Source of the DNA: Betaproteobacteria bacterium
GTDB taxonomy: Bacteria > Pseudomonadota > Gammaproteobacteria > Burkholderiales > Casimicrobiaceae
Assembly: GCA_013298765.1 (NCBI GenBank)
Contig: JAAFJA010000003.1
Location: 310,001-374,000 of the forward strand
Direction: 5' to 3'
DNA: 64,000 bases
The position numbers were made by a program, and so were the translations under genes. Each line of letters begins with the position of its first letter. Position 1 is the first letter of the stretch. This document shows positions 7,582-15,676 of the stretch, piece after piece. Below the pieces are notes generated by a model. It had not been told where the DNA came from, did no database searches, and saw only the letters and a list, made by a program, of their open reading frames with translations.

Positions 7582-8922
7582 ATGAAAAAATCGATCTTTG
7601 GCCTGGTGGTAGCAGCACTCGGCGCCATCGTGGGGGCCGGCGCTGTTTATCTCTTCGGGCTGTTTAAGCCTGCGCCATCGCCGTCGACTCCCCCGCCAGC
7701 GTCCGCTGCAGCACCTGTTGCGGCTGCGAAACCCGGCGAGGCAGCGAAACCTGCGGCGCCTGGCGCGAGCGCGGGAGCGCCTGGCGCGCCGGGGGCAAGC
7801 GGCGCGCCTGCGGGCGGACCACCGCCCACCCCCGTCGAATTGGGCAAACCGGAAAAGGCAGTGTGGCCACTTTCCGTCACTGCGGTTGGCACGCTGCGCT
7901 CTGACGAATCAGTCATGGTTCGCAGCGAGCAGGCGGGCCGCATCGTCTCGCTCAATTTTCGCGAAGGCCAGCCGGTACGCAAAGGGCAATTGTTGGTACA
8001 GCTCGACGACAGCGTGACCCGCGCTGAGTTGGAGCAAGCCAAAGCAAACCTTAAACTCGCTAAAGCAAACTTTGATCGAGCCACTGAGTTGCGCGATAAG
8101 AATTTCGTCTCAGGGCAAGCAAAAGATCAGGCTGAGAACGCACTGAAGGTCGCTGAGGCAAATGTGCACGTGATCGACGCCCGATTGGGGCGCTTTAATA
8201 TCGAAGCGCCGTTCTCTGGCACGATTGGTTTACGCACCGCGAGTATTGGCGACTACGTTAAAGATGGCCAAGACATCGTCAATCTCGAGAAAACCGATCC
8301 AATCAAAGTGGATTTCAAGGTGCCGGAGTTGTTTCAGTCGAAGGTTCGCGTGGGGCAGTCGCTTGCGGTCACGCTCGATTCGCTGCCGAACCAGCGCTTC
8401 ACCGGCACACTCTACGCCGTAAATCCGCAGCTAGATGCAAGTGGTCGCGCGGTGGTGTTACGCGCTCAGATGAGTAACCGCGAAGCGTTGCTTAAGCCTG
8501 GCATGTTTGCCCGTGTGCGTCTTGCACTTTCGGAATCGGTAGAAACACTCGTAGTGCCCGAACAAGCGGTTTTCATGCAGGGCGAAGATCAACTGATGTA
8601 TCGCGTTGTTGATGGCAGAGCCTCTCGAACAAAAGTTGAAATCGGGCAGCGTCGCGATGCCAAGGTTGAAATCGTGCAAGGCGTCACGGCTGGCGATACG
8701 ATCGTGCTTGCGGGCTGGCAGCGCTTGCGTGAAGGTGCCGCAGTGCGGCCAGCAGGCGGTGGTGCGGGCGCAGCGAAGGGGCCAGACGCCGCTAAAGCGC
8801 CACCTGCTGTCGCCCCCGCGACTGACGGCAAGCCTGCAACGGCTAAAAATTCAGACGGCGTGAAAGCAGAATCTGGCAAACCTGCGGCGAGCGCATCACC
8901 CGTTGCGCCGTCGAAACCTTAA
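7582..8922 (+). CDS. RND efflux periplasmic adaptor (MFP)
   Basis: Encodes 446 residues from the ATG at 7582 (MKKSIFGLVV...), chosen because the membrane anchor begins there; the upstream frame to 7420 has no such feature. Residues 5-28 form the anchor, then about 55 residues of a Pro/Ala/Gly-rich linker, then the HlyD/biotinyl-lipoyl hairpin (SEQAGRIVSLNFREGQPVRKG, QLDDS), alpha-hairpin, beta-barrel and membrane-proximal parts. A second Ala/Lys/Pro-rich tail of about 40 residues ends the protein. It bridges an inner-membrane RND pump and an outer-membrane channel. The cognate pump follows after a 431-base gap; no TolC-type gene is present. Confidence 0.93.
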   Translation: MKKSIFGLVVAALGAIVGAGAVYLFGLFKPAPSPSTPPPASAAAPVAAAKPGEAAKPAAPGASAGAPGAPGASGAPAGGPPPTPVELGKPEKAVWPLSVTAVGTLRSDESVMVRSEQAGRIVSLNFREGQPVRKGQLLVQLDDSVTRAELEQAKANLKLAKANFDRATELRDKNFVSGQAKDQAENALKVAEANVHVIDARLGRFNIEAPFSGTIGLRTASIGDYVKDGQDIVNLEKTDPIKVDFKVPELFQSKVRVGQSLAVTLDSLPNQRFTGTLYAVNPQLDASGRAVVLRAQMSNREALLKPGMFARVRLALSESVETLVVPEQAVFMQGEDQLMYRVVDGRASRTKVEIGQRRDAKVEIVQGVTAGDTIVLAGWQRLREGAAVRPAGGGAGAAKGPDAAKAPPAVAPATDGKPATAKNSDGVKAESGKPAASASPVAPSKP

Positions 8923-9353
8923 AGACATGTCAGCGACGGTTTCTCAGTTCTGGTTGGCGACGTCTGATCGCGCTCATCGGGACGAACCGTCATCGTCGAT
9001 TAGGCCTACGCGGGATAGGGATCGATTTCGCGTTTGTAGATCGTTGCGGTCGCGCGCCGAAAGCAGAGGACTGCTGAAAGCGACCTACGGCGTTAGGGCT
9101 TATCTTTCACTTTGTTGAACGAAGTCGATGTGAAAGTGTTCGTTTAACGCCGATTTAATCTGGGCTATAGACTAATTTTCCATCTATTCGATCAACTCTT
9201 AATATGAACGCTCGCCCCGTTAAAAATAAGATTTAATTGAAATAGTTGGCAGGTTAAGCGGTAAGCGAAGCCTCTACGAGCGCATGTCGATGACGATCCA
9301 ATCTGCTCGCGGTTGGCGCAGCGACAAAGAGAATTTCTGAAAGAGCACGTGTC
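8923..9353. repeat. Gap in RND operon with AT-rich element, copy 3
   Basis: This 431-base gap separates two genes that are normally adjacent. At 9092-9103 (GTTAGGGCTTAT), 9149-9170 (CCGATTTAATCTGGGCT) and 9214-9230 (GCCCCGTTAAAAATAAG) it carries boxes of the AT-rich intergenic family about 57-63 bases apart. A short open frame at 8903-9118 is Arg/Ser-rich and not believed. A weak AAGAGCACG ribosome site region precedes the pump ATG. Confidence 0.6.
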
Positions 9354-12300
9354 ATGAAACTTTTCGATTTGTGTATCAAGCGTCCGGTGCTCGCCACCGT
9401 GCTCTCGTTGATCGTGGTGTTGCTTGGCTTAATTAGCTACCAACGCCTCTCGGTTCGCGAATACCCAAAGATCGACGAGCCAATCGTGTCGGTGTCTACC
9501 GGCTACAAGGGCGCGTCACCCGAGGTCATCGAATCCCAGATTACCAAGACGCTCGAAGATTCGCTCTCTGGGATCGAAGGGGTGAGTCTGATCACATCCA
9601 ATTCGCGCTCTGAGCGAAGTGATATCACCGTTTCTTTCAACATCTCGAAAGATCCTGACGTTGCTGCCGCTGAAGTACGCGACAAAGTGGCTCGCGTGCG
9701 TGCACGCTTGCCCGAGGCCGCCGATGAACCGGTCATTGCGAAGCAAGAGGCTGATTCGTTCCCGGTGATGTGGTTCGCACTCACCTCTGATAAACACTCA
9801 CAGCTCGAACTCTCCGACACAGTCAATCGCGTAATTAAGCCGCGCCTATTGGTGCTTCCTGGTGCGGCCGACTTGCGGGTTTTTGGTGAGCGCCGGATTT
9901 CGATGCGAATCTTCCTTGACCCGCAAAAGCTCGCCGCTTACCGACTGACGCCCGCCGACGTTGAGGCAGCACTTCGCTCGCAGAACGTCGAAATCCCCTC
10001 AGGACGTATCGAATCGCGTTTGCGCGAATTCAACGTCCTCACCCAAACAGATTTGCAAACGCCCGAGCAGTTTGGCAATGTGGTGATCGCTCAATCGAGC
10101 GGCTATTCCGTGCGAATCCGAGATGTTGCCAAGGTAGAAATTGCTGCCGCAGAGGAACGCGGTTTCCAGCGCTTCATGGGCAAAACCGCTATTGGTTTCG
10201 GCATCATCCGGCAATCGACAGGCAATCCGCTTGATCTGTCGAACGCGGTTAAGCGCGAGATCCCGATCATTCAGGAAAACTTGCCTAAGGGCATGAAGAT
10301 CGAGCTCAATTTCGATAGCTCTGTGTTTATCGCGCAGTCGATCAAGGCGGTGTTTACGACGATCGGCGAAGCGGTCTTACTCGTCGCGCTCGTCATCTTC
10401 TTTTTCTTGCGCAGCTTCCGCGCCACCATCATTCCGCTCATCACAATTCCAGTCTCGCTGATCGGCGCGTTTTTCGTGATGTACGCATTCGGCTTCACGA
10501 TCAACACGCTCACCTTGCTTGCCATGGTGCTGGCGGTGGGCTTGGTGGTTGATGACGCGATCGTGGTGCTTGAGAACATCTATCGAAACATTGAAAACGG
10601 GATGGATCGAATCCAGGCGGCGCTGGTAGGCACGCGAGAAATTGGCTTTGCGGTTATTGCGATGACACTCACGCTCGCCGCCGTGTTTGCGCCGCTCGCG
10701 TTTGCAACGGGCCGAACGGGTCGGCTCTTTATCGAATTCGCCCTAGCGCTGGCGGGCGCGGTGTTGGTTTCAGGCTTCGTCGCGCTAACGCTCTCTCCAA
10801 TGATGTGTTCGGTGCTCTTGAAGAATCAACCCACACACTCAAAACTCTACAACGCCATTGAACGGTTGTTTGAGGCGATGAATCGCGGCTACCGGCGCTC
10901 ACTGGGGCTTGCGCTCGATAATCGTATCGTCATCATTTTGATTGCAGTGATCGTCGCGGGTGTCGCCGCTGTTCAATTCAAGTTAATCAAGACTGAGCTT
11001 TCGCCTCTTGAGGATCGCGGTGTCATCTTTGGCTTCGTCTCAGCGCCAGAAGGCTCAACCTCCGATTACTTGGTGAAGTATGTGCAACAAGTCGAAGGCA
11101 TTTATCAGCAACTTCCAGAAATGCAGGCCTACGGCGGTAACGGTGGGTTTCCGAACGTGGCCGATGGCACAGCGATTCTTCGATTGAAGGATTGGAGTGC
11201 ACGCGAGCGCTCCCAAGCGGAAGTGGCCAAAGAACTTTTCCCCAAATTTCAATCGCTGGCGGGCGTCTCCGCATTTCCTTCACAACCCGGCTCGCTCGGG
11301 CAATCGCCGCGCGCAAAGCCCATTGAGTTCGTAATCATGGCCCCGGTGCCGTACGACCAGATGCAAGGCTTCGTGCAGCGTATGCAAGAAGAAATGCGCA
11401 AGAACCCAGGCTTCACCAATATCGATACCGATCTGCGCATGAATACGCCTGAGCTTCGGGTTCGAGTAGACCGTGATCGTGTATTGGATGTTGGGGCAAG
11501 CGTTGACACGGTTGGCCGCACACTTGAAACGATGCTGGGCGGTCGTCTAGTGACTCGCTTCAAGCAAGATGGCGAGCAATATGATGTGATCGTGCAAGTG
11601 GCGCGCGATGGCCGCGATACGCCAGATCGAATCAAAGAGATCAACGTACGAAATCGCGCCGGAGAGATGGTGCCGCTGTCGAACTTACTCACCCTTCGCG
11701 AAGGCGTGAGCCCGCGCTCAATCGCGCACTTCCAGCGCGTGCGATCGGCAACAGTCAATGCAAACTTGCAGCCCGGCTATACGCAAGGCGAAGCGATTAA
11801 GTACATGCAAGACGCCGCGAAGCGAGTGTTGCCTGCCACGGCGCAAACTGATCTGGCCGGTCAATCGCGCGAATTCCGCGATTCATCGAGCGACATTTAC
11901 TTCGTTTTCTTGCTCGCGCTCGGATTCATTTATCTCGTGCTCGCCGCGCAGTTTGAGAGCTTCATTGATCCGCTCATCATCATGCTGACCGTGCCGCTCT
12001 CGATTACCGGCGCGCTGCTGGCGTTGCAATGGACGGGTAGTACGCTCAACATCTACTCTCAGATTGGTCTCATCACGCTAGTGGGGCTCATTACCAAACA
12101 CGGCATTTTGATCGTGGAATTTGCCAATCAGTTGCGTGATCGTGGGCACAACGTGCGCGATGCCGTTGTTGAAGCTGCGGAGCTGCGTCTCAGACCTATT
12201 TTGATGACGACGGGTGCGATGGTGCTCGGCGCGATCCCGCTAGCGCTGGCAACCGGTGCCGGCGCCGAAAGTCGTTCGGTCATCGGATGGGTGATTGTGG

Positions 12301-12449
12301 GTGGAATGACGCTCGGGACGCTGCTCACGCTCTACGTCGTGCCTACCGCGTACACCTTGCTCGCACGGAGAAACCGAGGCGAGCGTGACCGCGCATTTGA
12401 CCGCGCAGAGAACGCAACGCACCAAGGCGCGCCAATTGCTGCAGAATAG
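9354..12449 (+). CDS. RND multidrug efflux permease (HAE1 family)
   Basis: Encodes 1031 residues, the usual length for AcrB/MexB-type pumps. The first helix begins at the N-terminus (LCIKRPVLATVLSLIVVLLG), there are two large periplasmic loops, and clusters of helices lie at about residues 335-480 and 860-1010. The proton relay pair is visible in LAVGLVVDDAIVVLENI (helix 4), and a helix-10 Lys equivalent appears in LVGLITKHGILIVEFANQ. It exports drugs or other amphiphiles using the proton gradient, as a trimer with the upstream adaptor. The tail ends in a short polar extension. Substrates cannot be predicted from sequence alone. Confidence 0.96.
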   Translation: MKLFDLCIKRPVLATVLSLIVVLLGLISYQRLSVREYPKIDEPIVSVSTGYKGASPEVIESQITKTLEDSLSGIEGVSLITSNSRSERSDITVSFNISKDPDVAAAEVRDKVARVRARLPEAADEPVIAKQEADSFPVMWFALTSDKHSQLELSDTVNRVIKPRLLVLPGAADLRVFGERRISMRIFLDPQKLAAYRLTPADVEAALRSQNVEIPSGRIESRLREFNVLTQTDLQTPEQFGNVVIAQSSGYSVRIRDVAKVEIAAAEERGFQRFMGKTAIGFGIIRQSTGNPLDLSNAVKREIPIIQENLPKGMKIELNFDSSVFIAQSIKAVFTTIGEAVLLVALVIFFFLRSFRATIIPLITIPVSLIGAFFVMYAFGFTINTLTLLAMVLAVGLVVDDAIVVLENIYRNIENGMDRIQAALVGTREIGFAVIAMTLTLAAVFAPLAFATGRTGRLFIEFALALAGAVLVSGFVALTLSPMMCSVLLKNQPTHSKLYNAIERLFEAMNRGYRRSLGLALDNRIVIILIAVIVAGVAAVQFKLIKTELSPLEDRGVIFGFVSAPEGSTSDYLVKYVQQVEGIYQQLPEMQAYGGNGGFPNVADGTAILRLKDWSARERSQAEVAKELFPKFQSLAGVSAFPSQPGSLGQSPRAKPIEFVIMAPVPYDQMQGFVQRMQEEMRKNPGFTNIDTDLRMNTPELRVRVDRDRVLDVGASVDTVGRTLETMLGGRLVTRFKQDGEQYDVIVQVARDGRDTPDRIKEINVRNRAGEMVPLSNLLTLREGVSPRSIAHFQRVRSATVNANLQPGYTQGEAIKYMQDAAKRVLPATAQTDLAGQSREFRDSSSDIYFVFLLALGFIYLVLAAQFESFIDPLIIMLTVPLSITGALLALQWTGSTLNIYSQIGLITLVGLITKHGILIVEFANQLRDRGHNVRDAVVEAAELRLRPILMTTGAMVLGAIPLALATGAGAESRSVIGWVIVGGMTLGTLLTLYVVPTAYTLLARRNRGERDRAFDRAENATHQGAPIAAE

Positions 12450-12490
12450 AGACTATAAAAAGATGTGCCGGAGCCCATCAGAAGAAGGCG

Positions 12491-13039
12491 ATGAACATGA
12501 ATGTCGACGCAGGCATGGCAATCAAGGAAATCAAAGCGAGCGAAGCGGGGATTTACCGTGCGCTCATGCTGAGAGGTTATAGCGAGCATCCGGACGCGTT
12601 CACCTCCACCTTTGAAGAGCGCGCGACCAAACCCATTGAATGGTGGGCCCGCCGGCTGCAAGATCCCACCAGCCTGACCTTGGGGGCGTTCGACGCGAAC
12701 GACGCCCTGATCGGCACGCTTCGACTCGAGCAGTTCCAGCGCTTGCGTGAGCGCCACAAAATCAACCTCGCCGCGATGTACGTGATGCGTGATTTCGCGG
12801 GACGCGGCATCGGCCGGAAATTGATTGATGAAGCGCTGATCTCATGCCGCAAATTGGGTGGGATTGAAATGGTCAATCTGACCGTTACGTCTGACAACCT
12901 TGCTGCCCTTCGTCTTTACGGCAAAGTGGGCTTCCAGGAGTTCGGTCGGGAAAAGCGCGCGGTCAAAGGTAACGCAATGTATCTAGACAAGCTCTATATG
13001 TGGCGGCCAGTGAGCGCGGATTACGTCGCGCCGATCTAG
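12491..13039 (+). CDS. GNAT-family N-acetyltransferase
   Basis: Encodes 182 residues. The GNAT core is visible: beta strands around LTLGAFDANDALIGTLRL, then the acetyl-CoA pyrophosphate loop in YVMRDFAGRGIGRKLIDEAL (R-x-x-G-x-G/A type), and the later NLAALRLYGKVGFQEFG motif typical of the family. Acceptor substrate unknown. An AAGAAGG ribosome site sits just before the ATG at 12491; internal ATGs at 12497 and 12515 are possible. It lies 41 bases after the RND pump gene and before a second, unrelated-looking GNAT gene. Confidence 0.9.
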   Translation: MNMNVDAGMAIKEIKASEAGIYRALMLRGYSEHPDAFTSTFEERATKPIEWWARRLQDPTSLTLGAFDANDALIGTLRLEQFQRLRERHKINLAAMYVMRDFAGRGIGRKLIDEALISCRKLGGIEMVNLTVTSDNLAALRLYGKVGFQEFGREKRAVKGNAMYLDKLYMWRPVSADYVAPI

Positions 13040-13045
13040 CGCAGC

Positions 13046-13069
13046 GGAGGGCGTGCTGACACGCGCCCT
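13046..13069. terminator. Imperfect hairpin after GNAT gene
   Basis: AGGGCGTG...CACGCGCCCT stem with a short loop and no T-run directly after the first acetyltransferase. It resembles the palindrome after the second acetyltransferase. May be a terminator or a small repeat. Confidence 0.35.
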
Positions 13070-13130
13070 GGAGCGCGAGAATTGCTCAGAGCGCATCTGG
13101 ACCCCGCTCCCCAACGATCAGTGATTTTGG

Positions 13131-13649
13131 ATGACCGTAGTTGCCATTCGTCTCGCCATAGACGCCGACGCTAAACGCATCGCAACGCTTGCAACGCAAG
13201 TGTATTTAGATACCTATGCGACGGGTGGCGTGTGGAACACGATCGCCGATGAGATTGCGGAGTATTTCTCTCTTGCCGCCATGCAGAGAACGCTTGACCA
13301 TCCAGATCGTCGCGTTCTCATCGCTGAACGTGGCGATCGGCTGCTCGGATTTATTCAATTCTGTTCGGGGAGCGCTCAACCGCTTGTGGCTGCCCGGAGC
13401 CCTGCCGAGATTGAGCGCCTATACGTGCAGCGCGCGCAGGCCAACACGGGAATCGGTAGCCAGCTTCTCAGCCGCGCGGAATCGATGCTAAGCGCCGATG
13501 GATGCGATCGCGTGTGGCTCACCGCGTGGGCAGAAAATGCGCGCGCAATCGATTTTTATTCACGCCGTGGTTATCTCGACGTGGGACAGTCGTTTTATGA
13601 ATTTCAGGGCGAGCGATACGAAAATCGCGTGTTCGCCAAGCCACTCTAG
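13131..13649 (+). CDS. GNAT-family N-acetyltransferase
   Basis: Encodes 172 residues. Acetyl-CoA binding segment at about residues 98-118 (IERLYVQRAQANTGIGSQLLSRAE) and the C-terminal AENARAIDFYSRRGYLDVGQ motif, where Tyr acts as general acid in many GNATs. The acceptor is unknown; the N-terminal part (RIATLATQVYLDTYATGG...) resembles acetyltransferases found beside stress genes. No strong ribosome site is visible. Similarity to the preceding GNAT protein is low, so this is not a recent tandem duplication. Confidence 0.88.
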   Translation: MTVVAIRLAIDADAKRIATLATQVYLDTYATGGVWNTIADEIAEYFSLAAMQRTLDHPDRRVLIAERGDRLLGFIQFCSGSAQPLVAARSPAEIERLYVQRAQANTGIGSQLLSRAESMLSADGCDRVWLTAWAENARAIDFYSRRGYLDVGQSFYEFQGERYENRVFAKPL

Positions 13650-13669
13650 GGCGTGTTAACACGCCCTAG
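13646..13669. terminator. 24-bp perfect palindrome between converging genes
   Basis: CTAGGGCGTGTT followed directly by its reverse complement. It covers the stop codon of the plus-strand acetyltransferase and lies 25 bases from the purC stop on the minus strand. There is no loop and no T-run, so it is either a bidirectional attenuating hairpin or a small repeat. Confidence 0.4.
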
Positions 13670-13693
13670 GCGTAAGCGACTGCCGCCTCTGGG

Positions 13694-14605
13694 CTAGCGT
13701 TCATCCATGAGACGCTTCAACGCCTCTCGATACTTTGAAGCGGTTCCTTCGATCACTTCTAGCGGCAACGCGGGCGCAGGCGCTTTCTTGCCCCACGGCT
13801 TGCCATCGACACGCACCGCCTCTAGCCAATCGCGAAGATATTGCTTGTCGTAGCTCGGCGGATTGGATCCCATCTTGAGTGCAGCTTCATAGCCATCAAT
13901 AGGCCAGTAGCGTGACGAATCCGGCGTGAGTACCTCGTCCATCAAGGTGAGCGTGCCCGCTTCATCGAGCCCAAACTCAAACTTTGTATCGGCGATGATG
14001 ATGCCCTTGGTGATCGCGTAATTTGCTGCCTTGGTATAGAGCGCTATGGCTGCAGAGCGCACGCGATCTGCCATTTCGGAGCCAATAATCTCGCTCATCC
14101 GGGCGAACGAAATGTTTTCGTCGTGCTCGCCCATTTCTGCTTTGGTGGCGGGCGTAAAAATAGGCTCGGGAAGCTTGCTCGCGTTGGTGAGCCCGGGAGG
14201 TAGAGCGACCCCGCACACCGATTGCGATTGCTGATACTCGGCCCATCCAGAGCCCGCGAGATATCCGCGCACCACAGCCTCCACAGGCAGTGGCTTCAAG
14301 CGCTTCACCAGCATCGAGCGACCGACCACCTGTGATTTTTCCTCTGCACTCACCACGCTTTCCGGCGCATCTCCCGTCAAATGGTTGGGCACAATACCGT
14401 TGAGCTTCTCAAACCAGAAAAGCGCCATCCGTGTTAGCAACTCACCCTTGCCCGGAATCGGCTCGTTCATGATGACATCGAACGCGCTGATTCGATCACT
14501 CGCGACCATTAGGATACGGTCGGTGCCAACCGCGTAGTTATCGCGAACTTTTCCGCGAGCGAGCAGCGGCAATGAGCGAAGCGAGGAGGTGTGCAGTGCA
14601 TTCAT
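13694..14605 (-). CDS. purC: SAICAR synthase
   Basis: Encodes 303 residues of phosphoribosylaminoimidazole-succinocarboxamide synthase, which joins aspartate to CAIR with ATP in de novo purine synthesis. Family motifs are clear: [14 protein letters not shown] near the N-terminus (nucleotide-binding G-K-V-R), [31 protein letters not shown], and DTKFEFG followed by [14 protein letters not shown] for Mg and substrate binding. The length matches the roughly 295-residue class common in Betaproteobacteria. Monocistronic here. The 600-base upstream gap presumably contains its promoter, but I could not fix it. Confidence 0.96.
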   Translation of the reverse strand: MNALHTSSLRSLPLLARGKVRDNYAVGTDRILMVASDRISAFDVIMNEPIPGKGELLTRMALFWFEKLNGIVPNHLTGDAPESVVSAEEKSQVVGRSMLVKRLKPLPVEAVVRGYLAGSGWAEYQQSQSVCGVALPPGLTNASKLPEPIFTPATKAEMGEHDENISFARMSEIIGSEMADRVRSAAIALYTKAANYAITKGIIIADTKFEFGLDEAGTLTLMDEVLTPDSSRYWPIDGYEAALKMGSNPPSYDKQYLRDWLEAVRVDGKPWGKKAPAPALPLEVIEGTASKYREALKRLMDER

Positions 14606-15206
14606 TCGTTTTGGGTGTTGACAACGCTACGAGCGTGAAGGGCGTGTCGCGCACGTTGCGACTGTTTTTTGAGCGGGGAGATCAACCCAGAATTATCGCC
14701 GCTGCTCCGGATAAAAGCACCGCTCACTTAGCAATATTGTTGTTAACAAAAAATACTGAAAATGCACGTTTTAAATGAGGCTGACGACACATTTACATAA
14801 AAAACAACAATTTCTAGAAAGCACCGTTATTCCTGTTGTAATAAGGATTACACGTTGAGTGCTAATGCCTATTGATGCGCACGGGCTATGTGTCTCGCCA
14901 TCGAAATCAATCCGTCCCATGCTCAATCTGCGCGAGTGGCGCAATGCGTGTAGGCCCAAACTGAAGCCAGGCAGAAGAAGCTCGTTCCACAAGCTATGGG
15001 AAACGCGGGGTCGTTGTCACGAGGAACGCCGTGTCGCTGAGGCGCAAAGCCGCGCCCGCAAGATTACAAATTTGTAATCTGCTTGCGTTTGCGCAGATCG
15101 GCTTCTAGCATCGGCGTCTTATCGCGGCTGCCTGTCGAACGCTCCAAGAGGAATCCGTTGGCGCATGCGTTTGCCCTCCTCTTCGTTAGAAAAAAGGTTT
15201 CTCTGA
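14606..15206. promoter_or_regulatory. Regulatory gap with two TGTAAT palindromes
   Basis: 600 bases between divergent purC and the molybdenum hydroxylase genes, with no convincing ORF. It holds two palindromes built from the same hexamer: TGTAAT-N4-ATTACA at 14837-14852, and a perfect 20-bp palindrome AGATTACAAATTTGTAATCT at 15061-15080, about 127 bases upstream of the first hydroxylase codon. Both look like operator sites for a dimeric regulator. The regulator identity is unknown; assignment to the downstream operon is inference from position. Confidence 0.45.
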
Positions 15207-15665
15207 ATGGTACGTTTTGAATTAAACGGCAAGGCCGTCAGCGTTGATGCCGACCCAAGCACGCCTTTGCTCTGGGCGCTGCGCGACAACTTGAACCTTA
15301 CAGGAACGAAATTCGGCTGCGGCATGGCGCTTTGTGGCGCGTGCACCGTGCATTTGAATGGCGATGCCATTCGTTCTTGCACAACGCCGATTTCCGCAGT
15401 TGCGAATCAAAAGATCACTACCATCGAAGCGCAATCGACTGATCGTATCGGTCGAGCGGTGACTGATGCATGGGTGAAACATGATGTGGCGCAATGCGGC
15501 TATTGTCAAAGCGGGCAGATCATGTCGGCGGTGAGCCTGCTTAAAGGCAAAAAGAACCCAAGCGACACCGACATAGATGCAGCTATGGCAGGCAATGTAT
15601 GCCGCTGCGGGACCTACACGCGAGTGCGTGAGGCCATCAAAGACGCAGCGAAAGCCATCGCTTAA
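15207..15665 (+). CDS. [2Fe-2S] subunit of molybdenum hydroxylase (IorA type)
   Basis: Encodes 152 residues carrying two [2Fe-2S] clusters. The plant-ferredoxin-type set is C38, C43, C46 and C58 (FGCGMALCGACTVH ... SCTT); the helical domain set is CGYCQSGQ and NVCRCGTYTR. It passes electrons from the molybdenum subunit encoded 11 bases downstream. The two-subunit arrangement without a FAD subunit is that of isoquinoline 1-oxidoreductase and related periplasmic aldehyde dehydrogenases. Substrate cannot be assigned. Confidence 0.95.
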   Translation: MVRFELNGKAVSVDADPSTPLLWALRDNLNLTGTKFGCGMALCGACTVHLNGDAIRSCTTPISAVANQKITTIEAQSTDRIGRAVTDAWVKHDVAQCGYCQSGQIMSAVSLLKGKKNPSDTDIDAAMAGNVCRCGTYTRVREAIKDAAKAIA

Positions 15666-15676
15666 GGAGCGGCAGT

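Noticed and set aside
8903-9118. Plus-strand frame of 71 codons in the RND gap.
   Set aside because: Arg/Ser-rich composition and overlap with the adaptor gene end; no ribosome site.
14771-14992. Minus-strand frame of 73 codons in the purC/hydroxylase gap.
   Set aside because: No ribosome site and odd composition; overlaps the TGTAAT palindrome region, better explained as regulatory DNA.
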